In this document: positions 11,606 to 24,903 of the stretch, piece by piece
Layout of the letters: every line of letters starts with the position of its first letter
How positions within the stretch are numbered: position 1 is the stretch's first letter
NCBI GenBank assembly: GCA_030490835.1
Contig: CM059972.1
Location: forward strand, 86,723,137-86,787,136
Source: Annona cherimola
Taxonomy: Eukaryota; Streptophyta; Magnoliopsida; Magnoliales; Annonaceae
DNA: 64,000 nucleotides
Direction of reading: 5' to 3'
The notes under the pieces: generated by a model
Told to the model about the DNA's origin: nothing
Databases searched by the model: none
The model's input: only the letters and a program-made list of their open reading frames with translations
Program-made: the position numbers and the translations under genes

Positions 11606-14600
11606 ATGGTCCCCCAGTTATCCATTCTGACTACAAAGCCAGATGTCTCAAGATTGAACTGCTGTGTTTGTACCAATTTTAAGAGATGGAAACAACAATT
11701 TCATCTTTTCTTAATCCGCATTGGAGTTGTGTACGTTCTCACCATATTAAGACCTGAAGAAAAAGAAGATAAAATATCGCAAGATCAACGCCGACAAGTA
11801 AAGTGGGACATGGACAACTATATTTATAAAAGGCACATCATTGAAGCGTTGTTTGGCTCGCTAATTGAAATATATCAAGATGCATATATTGGCAAAGGAA
11901 TCTAGGATTCACTTCTACACAAATACAATACTGATAATGCTAGCGCCAAACAGTTTCTAGTAAGCGATTTCCTTAATTACACTATGACTGACGATAAATC
12001 AATTCTTGATCAAGTTAATGACATTAAACATATCGTTAATAAACTTGTGTCACAGGATAATAAGATGGATGAATCTATTCTTTTTGGTATGATTATTGAG
12101 AAATTACCACCTAGTTGGAACAACCACCTCAAAAGTCTAAAATAAATGAAAGGATCCATAAGTTTAAATGATCTTGCTTTGAATCTTCGCACTAAAGAAA
12201 AATCAAGAAAAAATGAAAAGAAAGAATAGCAAGTTTTTGCTAAGGCTAATGTGGTTGAAGTTTCAAATCAAGTGACAAATGTTAATAATCAATGTTCTAA
12301 GAAATTTAAATTAAATGCCAAAAAGACCATTACTAAGAAGAAAAAGGGACTTTACTTTTATTGCAAAAAAATGGATCGTTTGAAAAATGAGTATTCACTT
12401 CTCAAAAGGAAAAATAACACTCAGTTTGGATCATATCAGAGAAAAAGTCCAGAGGCCCATTTAACTGAGAAACATTTTGTTGCCATGATTTCTGAAATTT
12501 ATACAGTAAGTGATGACCAAAGCTGGTGGCTTGACTCTTAAGCCCCTAGACATGTTTGCAAAGATAGAAGTCTATTTAAAACCTATGAAATTAATCAAAA
12601 TAAAAATAAATTATTCATGGGTAATTCTTCTACTGCTAAGGTGGAAGGATTAAGAATCGTGATCCTGAAACTGACTTCGGAAAAATCACTTACTCTCACA
12701 AACATACTTCATGTACCAAAAATATACAAGAATCTTGTCTCAATTAGTTTTCTTAGTTAGTATAGTTTTAAATTGGTATTTGAGTCGGACCAAATTATTG
12801 AAACCAAGGGAAGTGTATTTGTGGGCAAGGGCTATGTTGTAAATGACATGTTTCGCCTAAACGTCAATAATAGATCATTATCTTCTGCTTATATGGTTGA
12901 CTCTTTTTCTATATGATATGGTAAACTAGGTCATGTTCATTTTCGTAGTTTGGACACTATGATAAAATTAAGTTTAATTCCTAGATCACTAAATGAATTT
13001 CGAGATAAATATAAAATTTGTGTTCAAACTAAAATCACTAAAAAACCATTTTAAAAGATTGAAAGAAATTATGAATTATTAGATTTAATTCATTCAAATA
13101 TTTGTGATATGGAGAATATATTAACAAGAGGTGGAAGGAAGTACTTCGTAACTTTCATAGATAATTTTAGTAAATATACTTATGTTTATTTATTAAGAAC
13201 TAAAAATGAAGCCCTAGATAAATTTAAATCCTATAAAGCTAAAGTTGAAAATCAACTTGGAAAGACAATTAAATCCCTAAAATCAGTTAGAGGAGGCAAA
13301 TATTTATCAAGTGATTTTAATAATTTTTATGAAAATACTGAAATTATTCACCAAGTAACAACCTTATATACAACCTCAACAAAATGAAACTACGGAAAGA
13401 AAAAATAGAACTTTAGTTGAAATGATAAATTCAATGTTAATTAATGCAGACTTAAGTAAATGTTAACGGGGTAAAGCTTTATTAATAGCTTGTCATATTC
13501 ATGACAGAATTCCCCATAAGAAAACCAAAATTACAGCCTATGAATTATGGAGAAATAAAACACCTAATCTTAAATACCTAAGAGTACAGGGTTGTAGAGC
13601 TTTAGTAAGATTACCTGATCCTAAAAGACTAAAATTATGACATAAGGAAATAAAATGTATATTTATAGGTTATGCAATGAAAAGTAAAGCTTATAGGTAA
13701 GTTAATACTGAGACTTGATCAAACTTATAAAACTTCTTCTTAACTATTGAATAAATCTATAGTTGACAATTCTATAATCATGGAAAAATAGATAGAAGAT
13801 AATAATGTGAGAAGAAATAAACGAGCAAGAAAATATAGCTATAATCATTTTGAAATTGATTTTCAGTTATACCTTATAGAAGGATCTAAAGATAAAATAA
13901 CTGAAGAACACATGATTGTATTTCATACTCTAGGGGATTCATCTACTTATGAATATGTCATGAAATCTTCATATGCTTCATACTTGAAAGAAGTCATCCA
14001 AGATGAAATGGATTCTATAATGGAAAATGGTAGATGGGCATTAGTTGATTTACCACCTGGGTCTAAATCTATAGGTTACAAATGGATATTTAAGAAAAAA
14101 TTAAAAGTTGATGGATCTATTGAAAAATTTAAAGCTGAATTATTAGCTAAGAGCATAAACAAAAGAAAGGTATTGATTTCTTCGATACCTATGCCCAGGA
14201 GCTAGAATTTCAACCATTAGGTTATTAATGACTTTAGCATCAATTTATAATCTTGAAATTCATTAAATGAATGTAAAAAGTGTTTTCTAAATGGAGATTT
14301 AGATAAGAAAATTTATATCAAACAACTTGAAGGTTTTGTATTACCTGAACAATAAAAGAAAGTTTGTAAATTAATTAAATCATTATATAGATTGAAATAG
14401 ACACCTAAGCAATGACATGAAAATTTTGATCAAGTTGTATTTATACTAAATTTTTGCTTATAAAGGTGTTATTATTTGCTTATATGTTGATGATATGCTT
14501 ATATTTGGTACTGACCTTAAGATTATTATAGAAACTAAAAGTTTTCTATTAGTTAATTTCGATATGAAAGATATGGGCAGGGCCGATGTCATCCTTTGCA

Positions 14601-15450
14601 TCAAAATTATAAGAGATGATAATATATTTTCTCTTTCTCAATCTCACTACATTGAAAAGATACTCCAGCAGTTTAATCATTTTGATGCTGGTATGGTCTC
14701 AACTCATTTTAATCCTAGTATCAAGTTATGTAAAAATGAAGGTAGATCTATTGATCAATTTGAGTATACTAGAGCGATGGGAAGTTTAATGTATGTTATA
14801 TATTGTACTAGACTAGATATTGCTTTCATTATAGGTGTATTAAGCAGGTTCACTAGTAATCTAAGATATATGCATTGGAATGCAATTCATAGGATTTTGA
14901 AATATTGAGAAAGACCATTAACTATGGATTTACATTTCAATGGTGAACCCACTGTATTAAAAGGGTAAAATGATGCGAGTTGGATTTCTGATACTAAGGA
15001 ATCTATATCCACAAGTGGCTGAATTTTTACCATTAGAGGAGCTGTTGTTTCATGGGCTTCTAAAAAGAAAACTTGCATTTACACATTCAACCATAGAGTC
15101 TGAGTTCCTTGTTTTAGCTGCGATAAGGAAATAAGCAAAGTGACTTAAAAATTTATTACTTGAATTTCTACTTGGCCTAAGCCAATGCCTCATATTTATT
15201 TGTATTGTGATAACGAAGCAACTTTATCTAAAGCTTACAATAAGACTTATAATGGTAAGTCACGACAAATTGCATTGAGACACAATTATATAAGGCAATT
15301 GCTCTAAAATGGAGTGATTAATATTGATTTTGTAAGATCAAGTGAAATTTAGCTGACCCTCTCACGAAAGGCTTTACCAGGGAAGTGGTTTGGAAAACAT
15401 CAAGAAGGATGAGACTGAAATCCACATCTAAGAGTTGCAGTAACTAAAAC
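11606..15450 (+). pseudogene. Copia 1 Gag-Pol polyprotein, decayed
   Basis: Gag begins near 11606 (WKQQFHLFL motif) and is split by stops. A damaged zinc knuckle (YFYCKKMDRLKNEY, in which only the first cysteine position is plainly kept) lies near 12350-12400. The protease motif WWLDSGA is broken at 12525-12550 by a stop in place of the glycine. The integrase core (FVTFIDNFSKYTYVYLL) is at 13140-13200. Reverse transcriptase spans about 13940-14910, with the catalytic YVDDM motif near 14481, and an RNase H remnant lies near 14970-15430. Many stops and frameshifts fall between the domains, so the element is not autonomous. The order protease, integrase, RT, RNase H identifies Copia. Confidence 0.9.
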
Positions 15451-15985
15451 TCAACTCTATTCTTGTAGTCCAAGTCTAAGAGTTGAATGAGCAAAGTAAG
15501 TTATTTTTGCAACTTGTAAACACTGGTAATATTTATAATTTTGCATCCCTCAGGCAGTGCTTGGATCCTGTAACGTATTTATGAGGTCAAGTGTTTTATA
15601 CTCTTAATGAATCTAAAACATTATGTTGGAGTATTTAGTTAAAAATACTTTAAATAGATCCACCTATATGAGTATTGGAATGGAGACCGCTTCTGTTTGT
15701 AGAGTATGTTGATTCACTCTAAGGTGCTCATGAAACTGGGATAATAACACATGACCATAACTTGTTACCTTTTAGAACACTTGATATATTTTGAAATCTT
15801 ATATATGAGATATGTTTGATTTATCAAATGGCGTCGATAGTTCAAAGTCTCGGCTACTGTACACCTCGATAAATCTTGATATATTTTCACTAGGTAAAGG
15901 TTTAAGTTTAGCCGACACCTTTATTTATGTATGAGATTTTTTTGGTTGAATGGAGTTGACTTCAATTTTGAAAATGGTGAGGGAA

Positions 15986-16441
15986 TGTTGGGATTTTCAA
16001 ATTTATAATAAGTATAATATAGTTTAATGTATTAACAACAAAAACAAAGTAGTTGAAGTGGTAAGAGCTTTGCCAATTAACAGGTCTTGGGTTCGAATCC
16101 AATTTAGATGTTTTATTTTTGAATTTTCAGTTTCAACCAAAGGATGCATCCAACCCAAGCGCTTCTATCTCATTGAAGCACATCTTGCCTCCTTCAAGAC
16201 ATTGTGTTGTCTTTGTCAAGACATTCCATAGCTTGTCTTAATCAAGTTATTGCAGTCTTACCGCATTATTTTGAAATTCTCTTCATTCAACTAAGACTTT
16301 TATTTTCAAGTGTTCATGTTCCTAGAAATAGTGCTGCTTCCTATTCTAGTGACATCATAACATGCCTGAAGTGAAACTTGATTTTAATTTTGCTTTTCTT
16401 ACTTTCCTTAATTTTCTCTTTTTTATATTTTTTCTCCAACA
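15986..16441 (+). repeat. 3' LTR of Copia 1
   Basis: It begins TGTTGGGATTTTCAAA, preceded by the purine tract AATGGTGAGGGAA (15973-15985) that would prime plus-strand synthesis, and ends CTCCAACA. Length is 456 bases. Unlike the 5' copy it is uninterrupted, and it contains a tRNA-like promoter region at 16048-16105. Confidence 0.88.
16048..16105 (+). promoter_or_regulatory. tRNA-like A and B boxes within the Copia 1 LTR
   Basis: TAGTTGAAGTGGTAAGAGC at 16050 resembles a pol III A box with the following tRNA 5' arm, and GGTTCGAATCC at 16090-16100 matches the B box consensus exactly. The 30-base spacing is compatible with a tRNA. In the 5' LTR the same sequence is cut within the A-box arm by the psbB insertion. 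Confidence 0.6.
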
Positions 16442-16446
16442 CATCT

Positions 16447-16859
16447 CATTCAACTATAGAACATCAAAACAAAGCATTAATGCTCCTTTTAAATGGAATG
16501 AATGTTTGGTTGTCCCCTTACCGCCCTTCAAAGAGGAATGGACTTTCTACCTATCAATCTATCTTATGAAGCATGACGCTAATGAATATTAAGATAGGTT
16601 CCGTTTATCACAGGAATGAGAACAAGTAATATCAATAAGAGTCAAACTGATGTTAGAAAACCAATAGATAAAGGCAAACAGATAAACCCTATTGTGGAAA
16701 GATGCATACCATACCAATATTATGGTAACTAGAGAAGGTGAATATCATTAAAAAAGGTAAGTTCCCCTCCCCCTTTTCCACGTTTCCAAACAACACTACA
16801 TGTTTGTTTGTTAACATGAAAAAGTAATCAAATATTCTAAGTAATCGCTAATATAATAA
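16447..16859. other. Non-coding stretch
   Basis: No gene or element boundary is seen. This is the right flank of Copia 1 and should be the continuation of the DNA that carries the UBA fragment, but no further UBA exon was recognised. Confidence 0.4.
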
Positions 16860-19800
16860 ATATATTTCTGGATGCGTGATGTTAATACCGATTCAGCAGA
16901 TTCTAATGCAGCATGATTTTGCCGTTAAATCAATTCAGAAAATTTTAACAAGCTGCTGGACGTTGATAAATATATATTGTTTTGATTTTTCATTTAACAA
17001 CAAATTGCTGAACGTTAATTTATTAAATTGCTGATGAACGTTAATTGATTTAATTTCTTCTGCACGTTAATTATTTAATAAACAGCATTTATAAAAAAAA
17101 ATGTTGAACGCTGCTGGATTTGAAATATTGGACGGGCAGCAGGTATTTTTGGTTTTGATTTCATTAAATAATTTTCAGAACTATTATTTAAATATCCTGT
17201 GGATTGTTATTTATATGATTAATATTTTGTTGAAGACATGATTGATATCAATAATTAATTCAGCATGATTTGAAAACTATTTAATTAAATCAGCTTGATG
17301 TATTGTTAAATGAAAAGTTGCAAGTATTGAAATAATTAATAGATATATAATCATACATGTATATAACGTCTAAATCAAATTTATTTTAATAATTTAAGCG
17401 GCCTATGAAATATTGGGTATAAGTGACGTTTAAAACAGATTTTATTATCTTATAATCATGTTTAAAGCATAATTAATGAATAATGAAAGGATGGGTAGAA
17501 ATTACTGGCCAATCAGATTCTTATGTTTAATCTATAGTTATGGAAAGATGGATGCTATTTTCTGAAAATTTAATGAAATGACATGTGCAAGTGACCGTCC
17601 AACATAAGCTATTTATGGGATGATACCATTATAAATTTGATATGAAAATAAACATGAGTATTTCGAGTATCCAGAAAATATATGAAAGAAAATTCTGTTA
17701 TGAATAAAAGTAGACGTCCATGGTGGAACGGAATTTATGGAATTGAGAAGGGAAATCAAAGGTAGAAATTGGTCAAAATTTAAAGTGAAAAAGGTATGGG
17801 TTAGAAAAATAAGTTCAATGTGCAAGCTTGAAATGTTATAAATAGTCCTTTTCACTTGTATAGGAAAAGGAAAAGGAAAAGTGGAAGGTACAAGTTGACT
17901 ACATAGGTAAGCAAGCAAACCTTTTAAAAATATAATTTTATACGACCTTATTCTGCAATCTTAAATTGTCTTGGAAATTGCTTTGTTAAAAGTCAATCCT
18001 TTTAATGTTGAAAAATATTGAAATGCAAATGTTGAAAAGGTTATGTTGAAAGGAAAATGAGATTTTAAAATGATATTTGAAATAAATGTATTAGAATAGT
18101 TTTATTTCAAGGTTTTGAAGTATTTTAAGGATATGTTTCAAAGGTTCTCTAAATATTGGATTATTTTGGCATTTTCAAAATCCATTGTTTCGAGCAGGAT
18201 TTAAGGAAGGCCAACACGATAAATTAATTTGAAAAACGATTTGAGTAATGTTCAAAGGATTATACAAGTCTATCACATATAGAAATGAACAATAAGACTG
18301 GTAGACAAAAGTATATGATATTAGATAAAAGCATGTACTTGCATGTCCTTTGATCATAAAAAAATCATAAATGGGAAAAGCATTTATAAGAAAAATCTTT
18401 TGGTTTCACTCATTTTTTAAAGACGTTTTATCGTTTAGAAATTATTTACAAAACGGTTAGAAAATATTGTTATTTTAAATGTTTTCCTTGAATACTTCAA
18501 ATGAGTTATGAAATATAAATGTTTTAAGATTGGTCATCCTTACAAAACGTTTTGAGCATAGAACTCGTTGACATGGGTTAAGCCCAGTTTTTTAGATTTG
18601 AAAGGAATACAGGCTGAGGTCTGTAGTACTTTATAAAAGCATGATAGCATCAAGTTTTTAGAAAAGGAACACAGACTGTGGTCTGTGGTTTTTATAAAAT
18701 CATGCTAGCACGTAATTGTGAAGGAAACGTGTGCACAAGTATTATGTATTAGGTCTACTGTAAAGGATATGCAAGCCGGACGTGGTTGCAAATTAGGCCC
18801 CCTTTGCATAGGCCGAGTCGCTTGAATAAGGCTAAATGCCGGCGGCGCCCTCCCTACAATGGGAGATGGACACGGATAGCCTCCTGGCTCGTGGGCTATC
18901 ACATGGAAGAGTTTTTCTCCTAAGGAAGGATGATCACTTGATAAGTGTCACCTACCAAATAGACAGACACGTATTGCATGTTGCATATGCTTAAAAAGGG
19001 TTTTATGAAAAGTATTTTAGGACATGAGAATGTCCTATGAGAAAAGGAGCTTCAATGAAAAATGTTTTAGAACATAAATATGTCTATGGAAAAAGAATTT
19101 ATATGTCAAGTTTTACAAGCATATGTTTGCCATGAATTGGGATTATGAAATGTTTGTGAAAGGTACTTATGAAAAGGTTTCCTCCAATTGCTAGTTGAAC
19201 GCTTGTTAAGCGTCTACTACTGAAAGGTGAGAAATGCATTTAAAATGAAAAATGCTTGCTTATTGAGTTTGGACTCATGTTTTGTTTTTTCCAACCATAG
19301 ACAGGTATCGTACAGGCCTGCAGGAAAGGAAAAGAGTATGAAGAAAATTTTTCAACAAACAGGTCTGTATATGGTATGAATGATTATATGGAATCATCAA
19401 AATATGTATGTATGAAATGTTTAGATTGAAGTAACTTGTGATGTAGATAAGTCAGTTATTATGATATGAATAATATATGTGAAATTAATGACAAGAATAT
19501 GTTCATATATGATGATATGATGTTATTATGAGTAGCCTATTTAATATACCCTACATAATGAATGGATTAAATTTTACAAAATATGTCTACAAATTTTTAA
19601 AATGAAATTTTATGCCAAAATATGATTTCGATTAAGTTAAAATATGTACTTTACTCCAATTGAGGTGAAATTTTATGGGTAAGGCTATTTTAATATGCCC
19701 AATTTAAAGAAGGAATGAAATTTTGGAAAATATGTCTCCAAAATTTTAAAATGAGATTTTTTATCCAAATATGAATTAGTTAATTAAAATAAAATAGAAA

Positions 19801-20640
19801 TTTTTTTCAAAATTCCGAAAGGTACATTTTGTGAGCAATTGTATATATATTAATAAGAAAAATTTTCATAATATATAAGTGTGTATGTAGGCAGTTATAA
19901 TTTAATTGATTAATATTGGAATTTACCGTAAAAAGAAAAGAAAAGAAAGAAAACGTCAACAGCGCTGAAACGGTGCATGTAACGTATAATTGCTGAATTT
20001 TTAAAATTCAACACCTGTAATGTATTAAGCGGTGAGCTGGGTTAAATGAAATTTAACCATGGTAAACCGCTCAAGGTATAATATAAAAAGGTCGTGCTGA
20101 TTAATGGATGCTGTCACTGCTGGAGAACAAAAAATTCTGAGAAGAATGCATAAAGGTGGACGTTCAAGAAGGGCAACAGCGTTATACATTTTTATCTGAA
20201 ATGGCAACGGCCAAAGCATCCAGGTATTAATATATTCCCTTCATGCTGATTCGTTCCCTGCTTCAGCAATTTAAAACTTTTATACACATGGATCAGATGC
20301 TGCACGTTAACTATTTAATAAACAGCAAAAATAATAATAATAATAATAATAATAATAATTTTGTTGAACGCTGCTGGGTATGAAATATTGGACGAGCATA
20401 CCATATATGAAAATAAAATTTTATTGCTGAAATGCAAAGGGCGGGGCAGCTGTATTTTAATTATTGATTTTTTTTCAACAGCTGTATTATATATATATAT
20501 AGTGGCTGGAATAATGATTGAAATGCAGCAGCCGTATTTTACTGAATTTATTTAATTCTTAAACGTTAATTGATGCTGAAATTAATATAAAGAAGGCAGA
20601 TGGGCATTGCTGGACGTTGTGGGCAGCAGCGGTAAAAAAA
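16860..20640 (+). repeat. Non-coding long-LTR-like repeat
   Basis: The middle part (about 17620-19450) shares a series of landmarks with 53850-56530. These are a TATA-like TTATAAATAG (17838), TAGGTAAGCAAGC (17906), a paired GGTCTGTAGTA/GGTCTGTGGTT block (18605-18700), GATGATCACTTGATAAGTGT (18928), short units built on TATTTTAGGACAT (18990-19110), and a downstream ACAGGT site near 19310. No protein is encoded. Both ends (16940-17130 and 20290-20640) are rich in GCTGNACGTTAAT motifs, and AATAAACAGC and GTTGAACGCTGCTGG occur once at each end, so the core may be flanked by a repeated sequence. A TAA microsatellite lies at 20330-20358. I infer a long LTR or a large LTR derivative; exact ends were not found. 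Confidence 0.55.
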
Positions 20641-20744
20641 CATGTCTAGAAGTTCATAAAACAAATTAAATCAAATTCGTTTAAGTCTCCTAGAAGGATG
20701 CCCAAAACAAGATCACCTCGTGTTTCAGTTTCACTGCTAGGAAC

Positions 20745-21299
20745 TAGGGGTGTTAACGGGTCGGGTTGAACGGGTTGGAGCCTAATCCTAAACCTAATCC
20801 ATTTAATATATCTCAACCCTAATCCGTTTATTAACCCATTTAAAAAACTTCAACCCTAACCCATTTACAACCCATTTAATAAACGGGGTAACGGGTTGTG
20901 TTTGTTACTAATTTTCATGCTAAATTTTTTTAATAAAATCTGTAAATTTAAATAAATTAAATAATTCGAAGCTAACATACCTGAATTTAATTTATTTTAG
21001 CTTGAAAACATCAGCTCCAATCTCAAGTTATCTATTTAATGTCAATTCTTGTTATAAATATTACATATATATATTATAATATATTATATTAAATGAGTTA
21101 TACGGGTTGAACGGGTTAAATAAACGGGTTGGACGGGTTGACGGGTTGCGAAGCCTCAACCCTAATCCGTTTATTTAATTAAATGGTTGAACAGGTTGGC
21201 AGATCATAACCCATTTATTCAAAAATCTCAACCCAAACTCATTTATTAACGGATTGAACGAGCGGGTTAACGGGTTGACCATGACCATTAACACCCCTA
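20745..21299. mobile_element. hAT-type non-autonomous element, copy 1
   Basis: It starts TAGGGGTGTTAACGGGT and ends with the inverted counterpart, TTAACACCCCTA. The perfect 8-bp target duplication CTAGGAAC (20737-20744 and 21300-21307) identifies hAT. The interior is AT-rich with repeated ACGGGTT motifs next to both ends, typical subterminal transposase-binding repeats. There is no coding capacity. Closely related copies lie at 44313 and 60515. Confidence 0.93.
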
Positions 21300-21668
21300 C
21301 TAGGAACACCCTCCACTTCCACAGTTAGAGCTTTTGGAGGCTTTAGATCAATTGGTTTTGCCGCATCCATAGTTTTGTCTCTGCAATTAGTATCTCCAGT
21401 TCTCTTTGTACGGTGACGATGTAGTGAAAAGACCATGACATTTGATGTGAGTAAACATACCATTATTGACGCATGTAATGAAGACCAAAAGAAGAAAAAA
21501 GAATATCATGTTACCCTACATGCTTACTTAAATATTGTAAAGTAGTCTTCATTGTTTTGAATTTTATGATTAAGATAAACGTGTATATACTTATGAATCT
21601 TGATCATTATTTGTAAATTTTAAAATATAAATTTGCATAATAATGGGTTGATTTCAATTGGATATAAA
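21300..21668. other. Non-coding stretch
   Basis: The short frame on the minus strand overlapping the element end (21239-21463) matches no known protein. Nothing else is recognised. Confidence 0.4.
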
Positions 21669-21949
21669 GAGTGTGTTTGGGAATGAATAAAACTTTTGAT
21701 GAAAAGTTTTAAAAAGTAAAAAATTGTCAAATGATGTGATATAACAGGGGTAATGATGAGGAGTAAAGATGATAAAGTTAAAATAAATAGGTTAATCGTG
21801 TGGGTAGTTGTGTAGAAATGATTGAGAAGTAGGGTAGTTGTATAGGAAAATGTGAAAAATGATTAAAAAATATTATAATTGTAGAGAGCGAAAAGTTTTA
21901 GATTGAAAAGTTTTAAGTTTACATTTTTTCTTCCTTGCCAAACACACCC
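21669..21949 (+). mobile_element. Harbinger-like MITE (copy B)
   Basis: The left end, GTGTGTTTGGGAATG, pairs with the inverted right end GCCAAACACACCC. It is flanked by AAA on both sides, possibly a decayed 3-bp TAA duplication. The interior shares AATGATGTGATATAACAGGG with the other copies. Confidence 0.8.
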
Positions 21950-23210
21950 AAAGTATAAATCATTAATGACAGAAATCCTTGCAAAATAGCTTTCTTGAAT
22001 TCACATAAATTAATCCAATTTAATTGCAGTTATATTCTCGAAATAATATTAAATAATCATTTAATATTAATTGCATGCAATATAACTGTTAAAATAATTT
22101 TAAAATAAAACAGCAAAACATAATATTTATTGGCACGCATATGCCCGAGGATACCGCTAGACCACCGAAGCAGCCGCATGTGCACAAAAACACATGCACA
22201 ACCAAAGCATGGCATGCGTTTCTTCTTCCCTAAAATGAGGATCCGTAAATTCCAGTTCAAAGACCAAACGGATCCCGTGCTTGCGTTTCCCCACCAACGG
22301 CTTCCGTTGGCAAATCAAAGCCGTTAAAAAAATGGAAGGAACCCATCTCCCAAAAAGGAACTCTAATGGCAGCTCTCATAGCACCGTTAATGGCTGCTCA
22401 ACATAAAAAATGGAAACCCATCCAAACATTTTTTTAAAAGAATAATGACGTTATTAAATGGAAGCATGAAAATTCCATATAGCACACGTAAATCAAACGA
22501 ATCCATATGAGAATATTAACCGGGAGTATAAAAAAAAATTTATCTCTATAGATCATCACCTATATCAAATCCATATGATCGAATCCATATGTATTAATGT
22601 CTGACATTATGACCAAATCCATATGGGAGAATTAAATTCATAGAATTTTCAATCTTTCAAACGTGCCCAGAAAATCAAGATGAAAATATTCAAAGCAAGC
22701 ATGTAATCAGCATGATCTTTTTTAGCATCATAATTATGCACGGTATAGCATGTTTGTGTACAAAATCCAAAGAACTAAGATAGAATCAAAATCATACTAT
22801 GCAAAAACAATATGACCAAGCGAGGCTTATAATTTTCAGTTTGTAAGCATGCAATCGACATCTATGACAATAATATCAATACTCAAAATTTTTGTAGTAA
22901 TTATGACAATTGAAGATACGACATCCGGTGTACATATAATAAAGCATCATATTCAATTATTCTTTAAGCATGTTCGTCATCAAGCATACCCGTTCATTTT
23001 TTCAATCATGCTATTATTCTTTCTATAATTTGATTTATACCTCTTAGATAGTATTTCTGTTCATGTATATGCATGATTGATTTAGAAAGGCATGAAAATG
23101 TAATTTCTTAAAATTCCATAAAGCATGCCAATGAAATTGAAAAATGCATCCACTCAATTCGTTAATATATATATATTCCATAAAGCATGTGAAGCATATT
23201 AATGCGTTTG
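21950..23210. other. Non-coding stretch
   Basis: No gene is recognised on either strand. A less AT-rich block at 22130-22340 has an open frame on each strand (65-67 codons), but neither resembles a known protein. The rest is AT-rich with many ATGATT and CATAAAGCATG words. Confidence 0.4.
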
Positions 23211-23485
23211 GTTCAATTTAAAAAATGTAAATAAAAACTTTTCAATCAAAAACTTTTCACTCTCCGTAACTGTCTTATTTTTTAATTATTTTTCACATTT
23301 TTCAGTACAAACTAACCAAATTTTCAATCATTTCCTCACAACTACCCTTACAATTAACTTATCTATTTTAATTTTATTCTCTTTACACCTCGTCATTACT
23401 CCTATCATATCACATCATTTTATATCAATTTGATAATTTTTACCCCAAAAGTTTTTTATTAAAAAGTTTTACCCCCAATTAATTT
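23211..23485 (-). mobile_element. Harbinger-like MITE (copy C), inverted and degraded
   Basis: Read on the minus strand, it contains the family landmarks: AGTTTTTGATTGAAAAG, a GTGATATGATAGGAG-like motif and the run of GATTGAAAA words. The left end keeps GCGTTTGGTTC. The right terminal repeat is lost. Confidence 0.65.
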
Positions 23486-24063
23486 CCATAATATCTATTT
23501 ATTATTCAAACCAATAAATTTAAATATGCACCGTTATGACCTATTGGCATAGATTGCCAATTATATGCAATGAAATATAAATTTTGCATATACATATTCA
23601 TTGCCAAATTTTCATAAAAATTATAGGTAAAATCTATTGTGCCGAAAATAGTAACATGGACTTTGATACCATATATTGAAAATTATGTGATGTGAAAGCA
23701 TACTTGTTACTATATATACCATGAGTATAAAGACGTTGAGTGGAAGACCTTCTTTCTCAACACTTCTCCCACAATACTATCGTTGATGGGTAACCAAAAA
23801 ATGTAATTGTGTGTGAGAGAGAGACTCACACTCCCTTGTACTCAAATAGAGTCCTTCCCATCATGATTCAAATAGTAAAAGAATCACTACATAAAGATAA
23901 CTGTTATATTCTATGGTACGCTGGACTTCTACTTTTACGCTGAATCCAAAGACTACTACATTAGGCCACTCATAGAATTTAACAAATTGTAGAGGAAACA
24001 GATGATTGACATCTAGTTAAGGGTCGGTGGGAGGGTAAACATGTCGTTTTTTCACAATTAAAG
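23486..24063. other. Non-coding stretch
   Basis: AT-rich with no recognised gene. A GTGTGTGAGAGAGAGACTCACAC hairpin-like spot lies near 23810. Confidence 0.4.
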
Positions 24064-24358
24064 ATGTATTTGGGAATATATAAAACTATAAAAAAAGTTT
24101 TATTGTAAAGTTTTTTTAAAAGGAAGAAAATAATGTGATATAATAGGGGTAATGACGAGAAATAAAGAAAATAAAGTTAAAATGGATAGATTAATTTTAC
24201 CTCAAAAAAGATAAATTAGTATATAAGTTGTTGTTAAGAAATAATTGAAAAGTAGAATAATTATAGAGAAAAATGTGAAAAAAATAATTTAAAATAAAGT
24301 AATTGTTAAAAAGTAAAAAATTTTATATTGAAAAGTTCTCGCTATTCCAAATACACTA
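24064..24358 (+). mobile_element. Harbinger-like MITE (copy D)
   Basis: It begins ATGTATTTGGGAATATA and ends CTATTCCAAATACACTA, an inverted pair. The inner AATGTGATATAATAGGGG matches the family. It is diverged relative to copies B and F. Confidence 0.72.
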
Positions 24359-24895
24359 TAGTTTAACATTTAAAGTATGTTCCAAACCATACAAGATTCT
24401 ATGACCGAATTTACATTTGGGATGAGAATACAATGATGTTTATTGGGAATGAATAAAGTTGTATTAGAAATAAGTAAAGTTGTTTTGAAAATTGGAATCC
24501 AAAAGTTGTCTTGGAAATGACGATGCAAATTAAATGCAAAAATCTTATATGACTTGGAATAGCTGATTTTTGTCTTTGCAAATGTTTATGTATACACAGG
24601 GAAACCGTGCTAAGTTTTGGGCACGTAAAGACTTTCGTAAGATTCCTAACGATTTGGCAAATTCAAAATTTTCATCGATTTTTTTTTTTTTACCAAAAGT
24701 TTTTATCGATTTAATTTGATTAGATTTTTAGCCGCTAGAAATGATTTTAAGATGCACGATGTAATGCATACTACGTACCCGTCGGTGGGTGATTTTGCAG
24801 ATCACCCCTCGTACCTTTGCTTAATATCAAATTAAACCCTGCTTTGGATTTTATAGAACAGATATTTCGAGTTGACACTTGACAGCCGCACAATG
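24359..24895. other. Non-coding stretch
   Basis: No gene is recognised. A T-rich run lies near 24680. Confidence 0.4.
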
Positions 24896-24903
24896 AACTC
24901 AGG

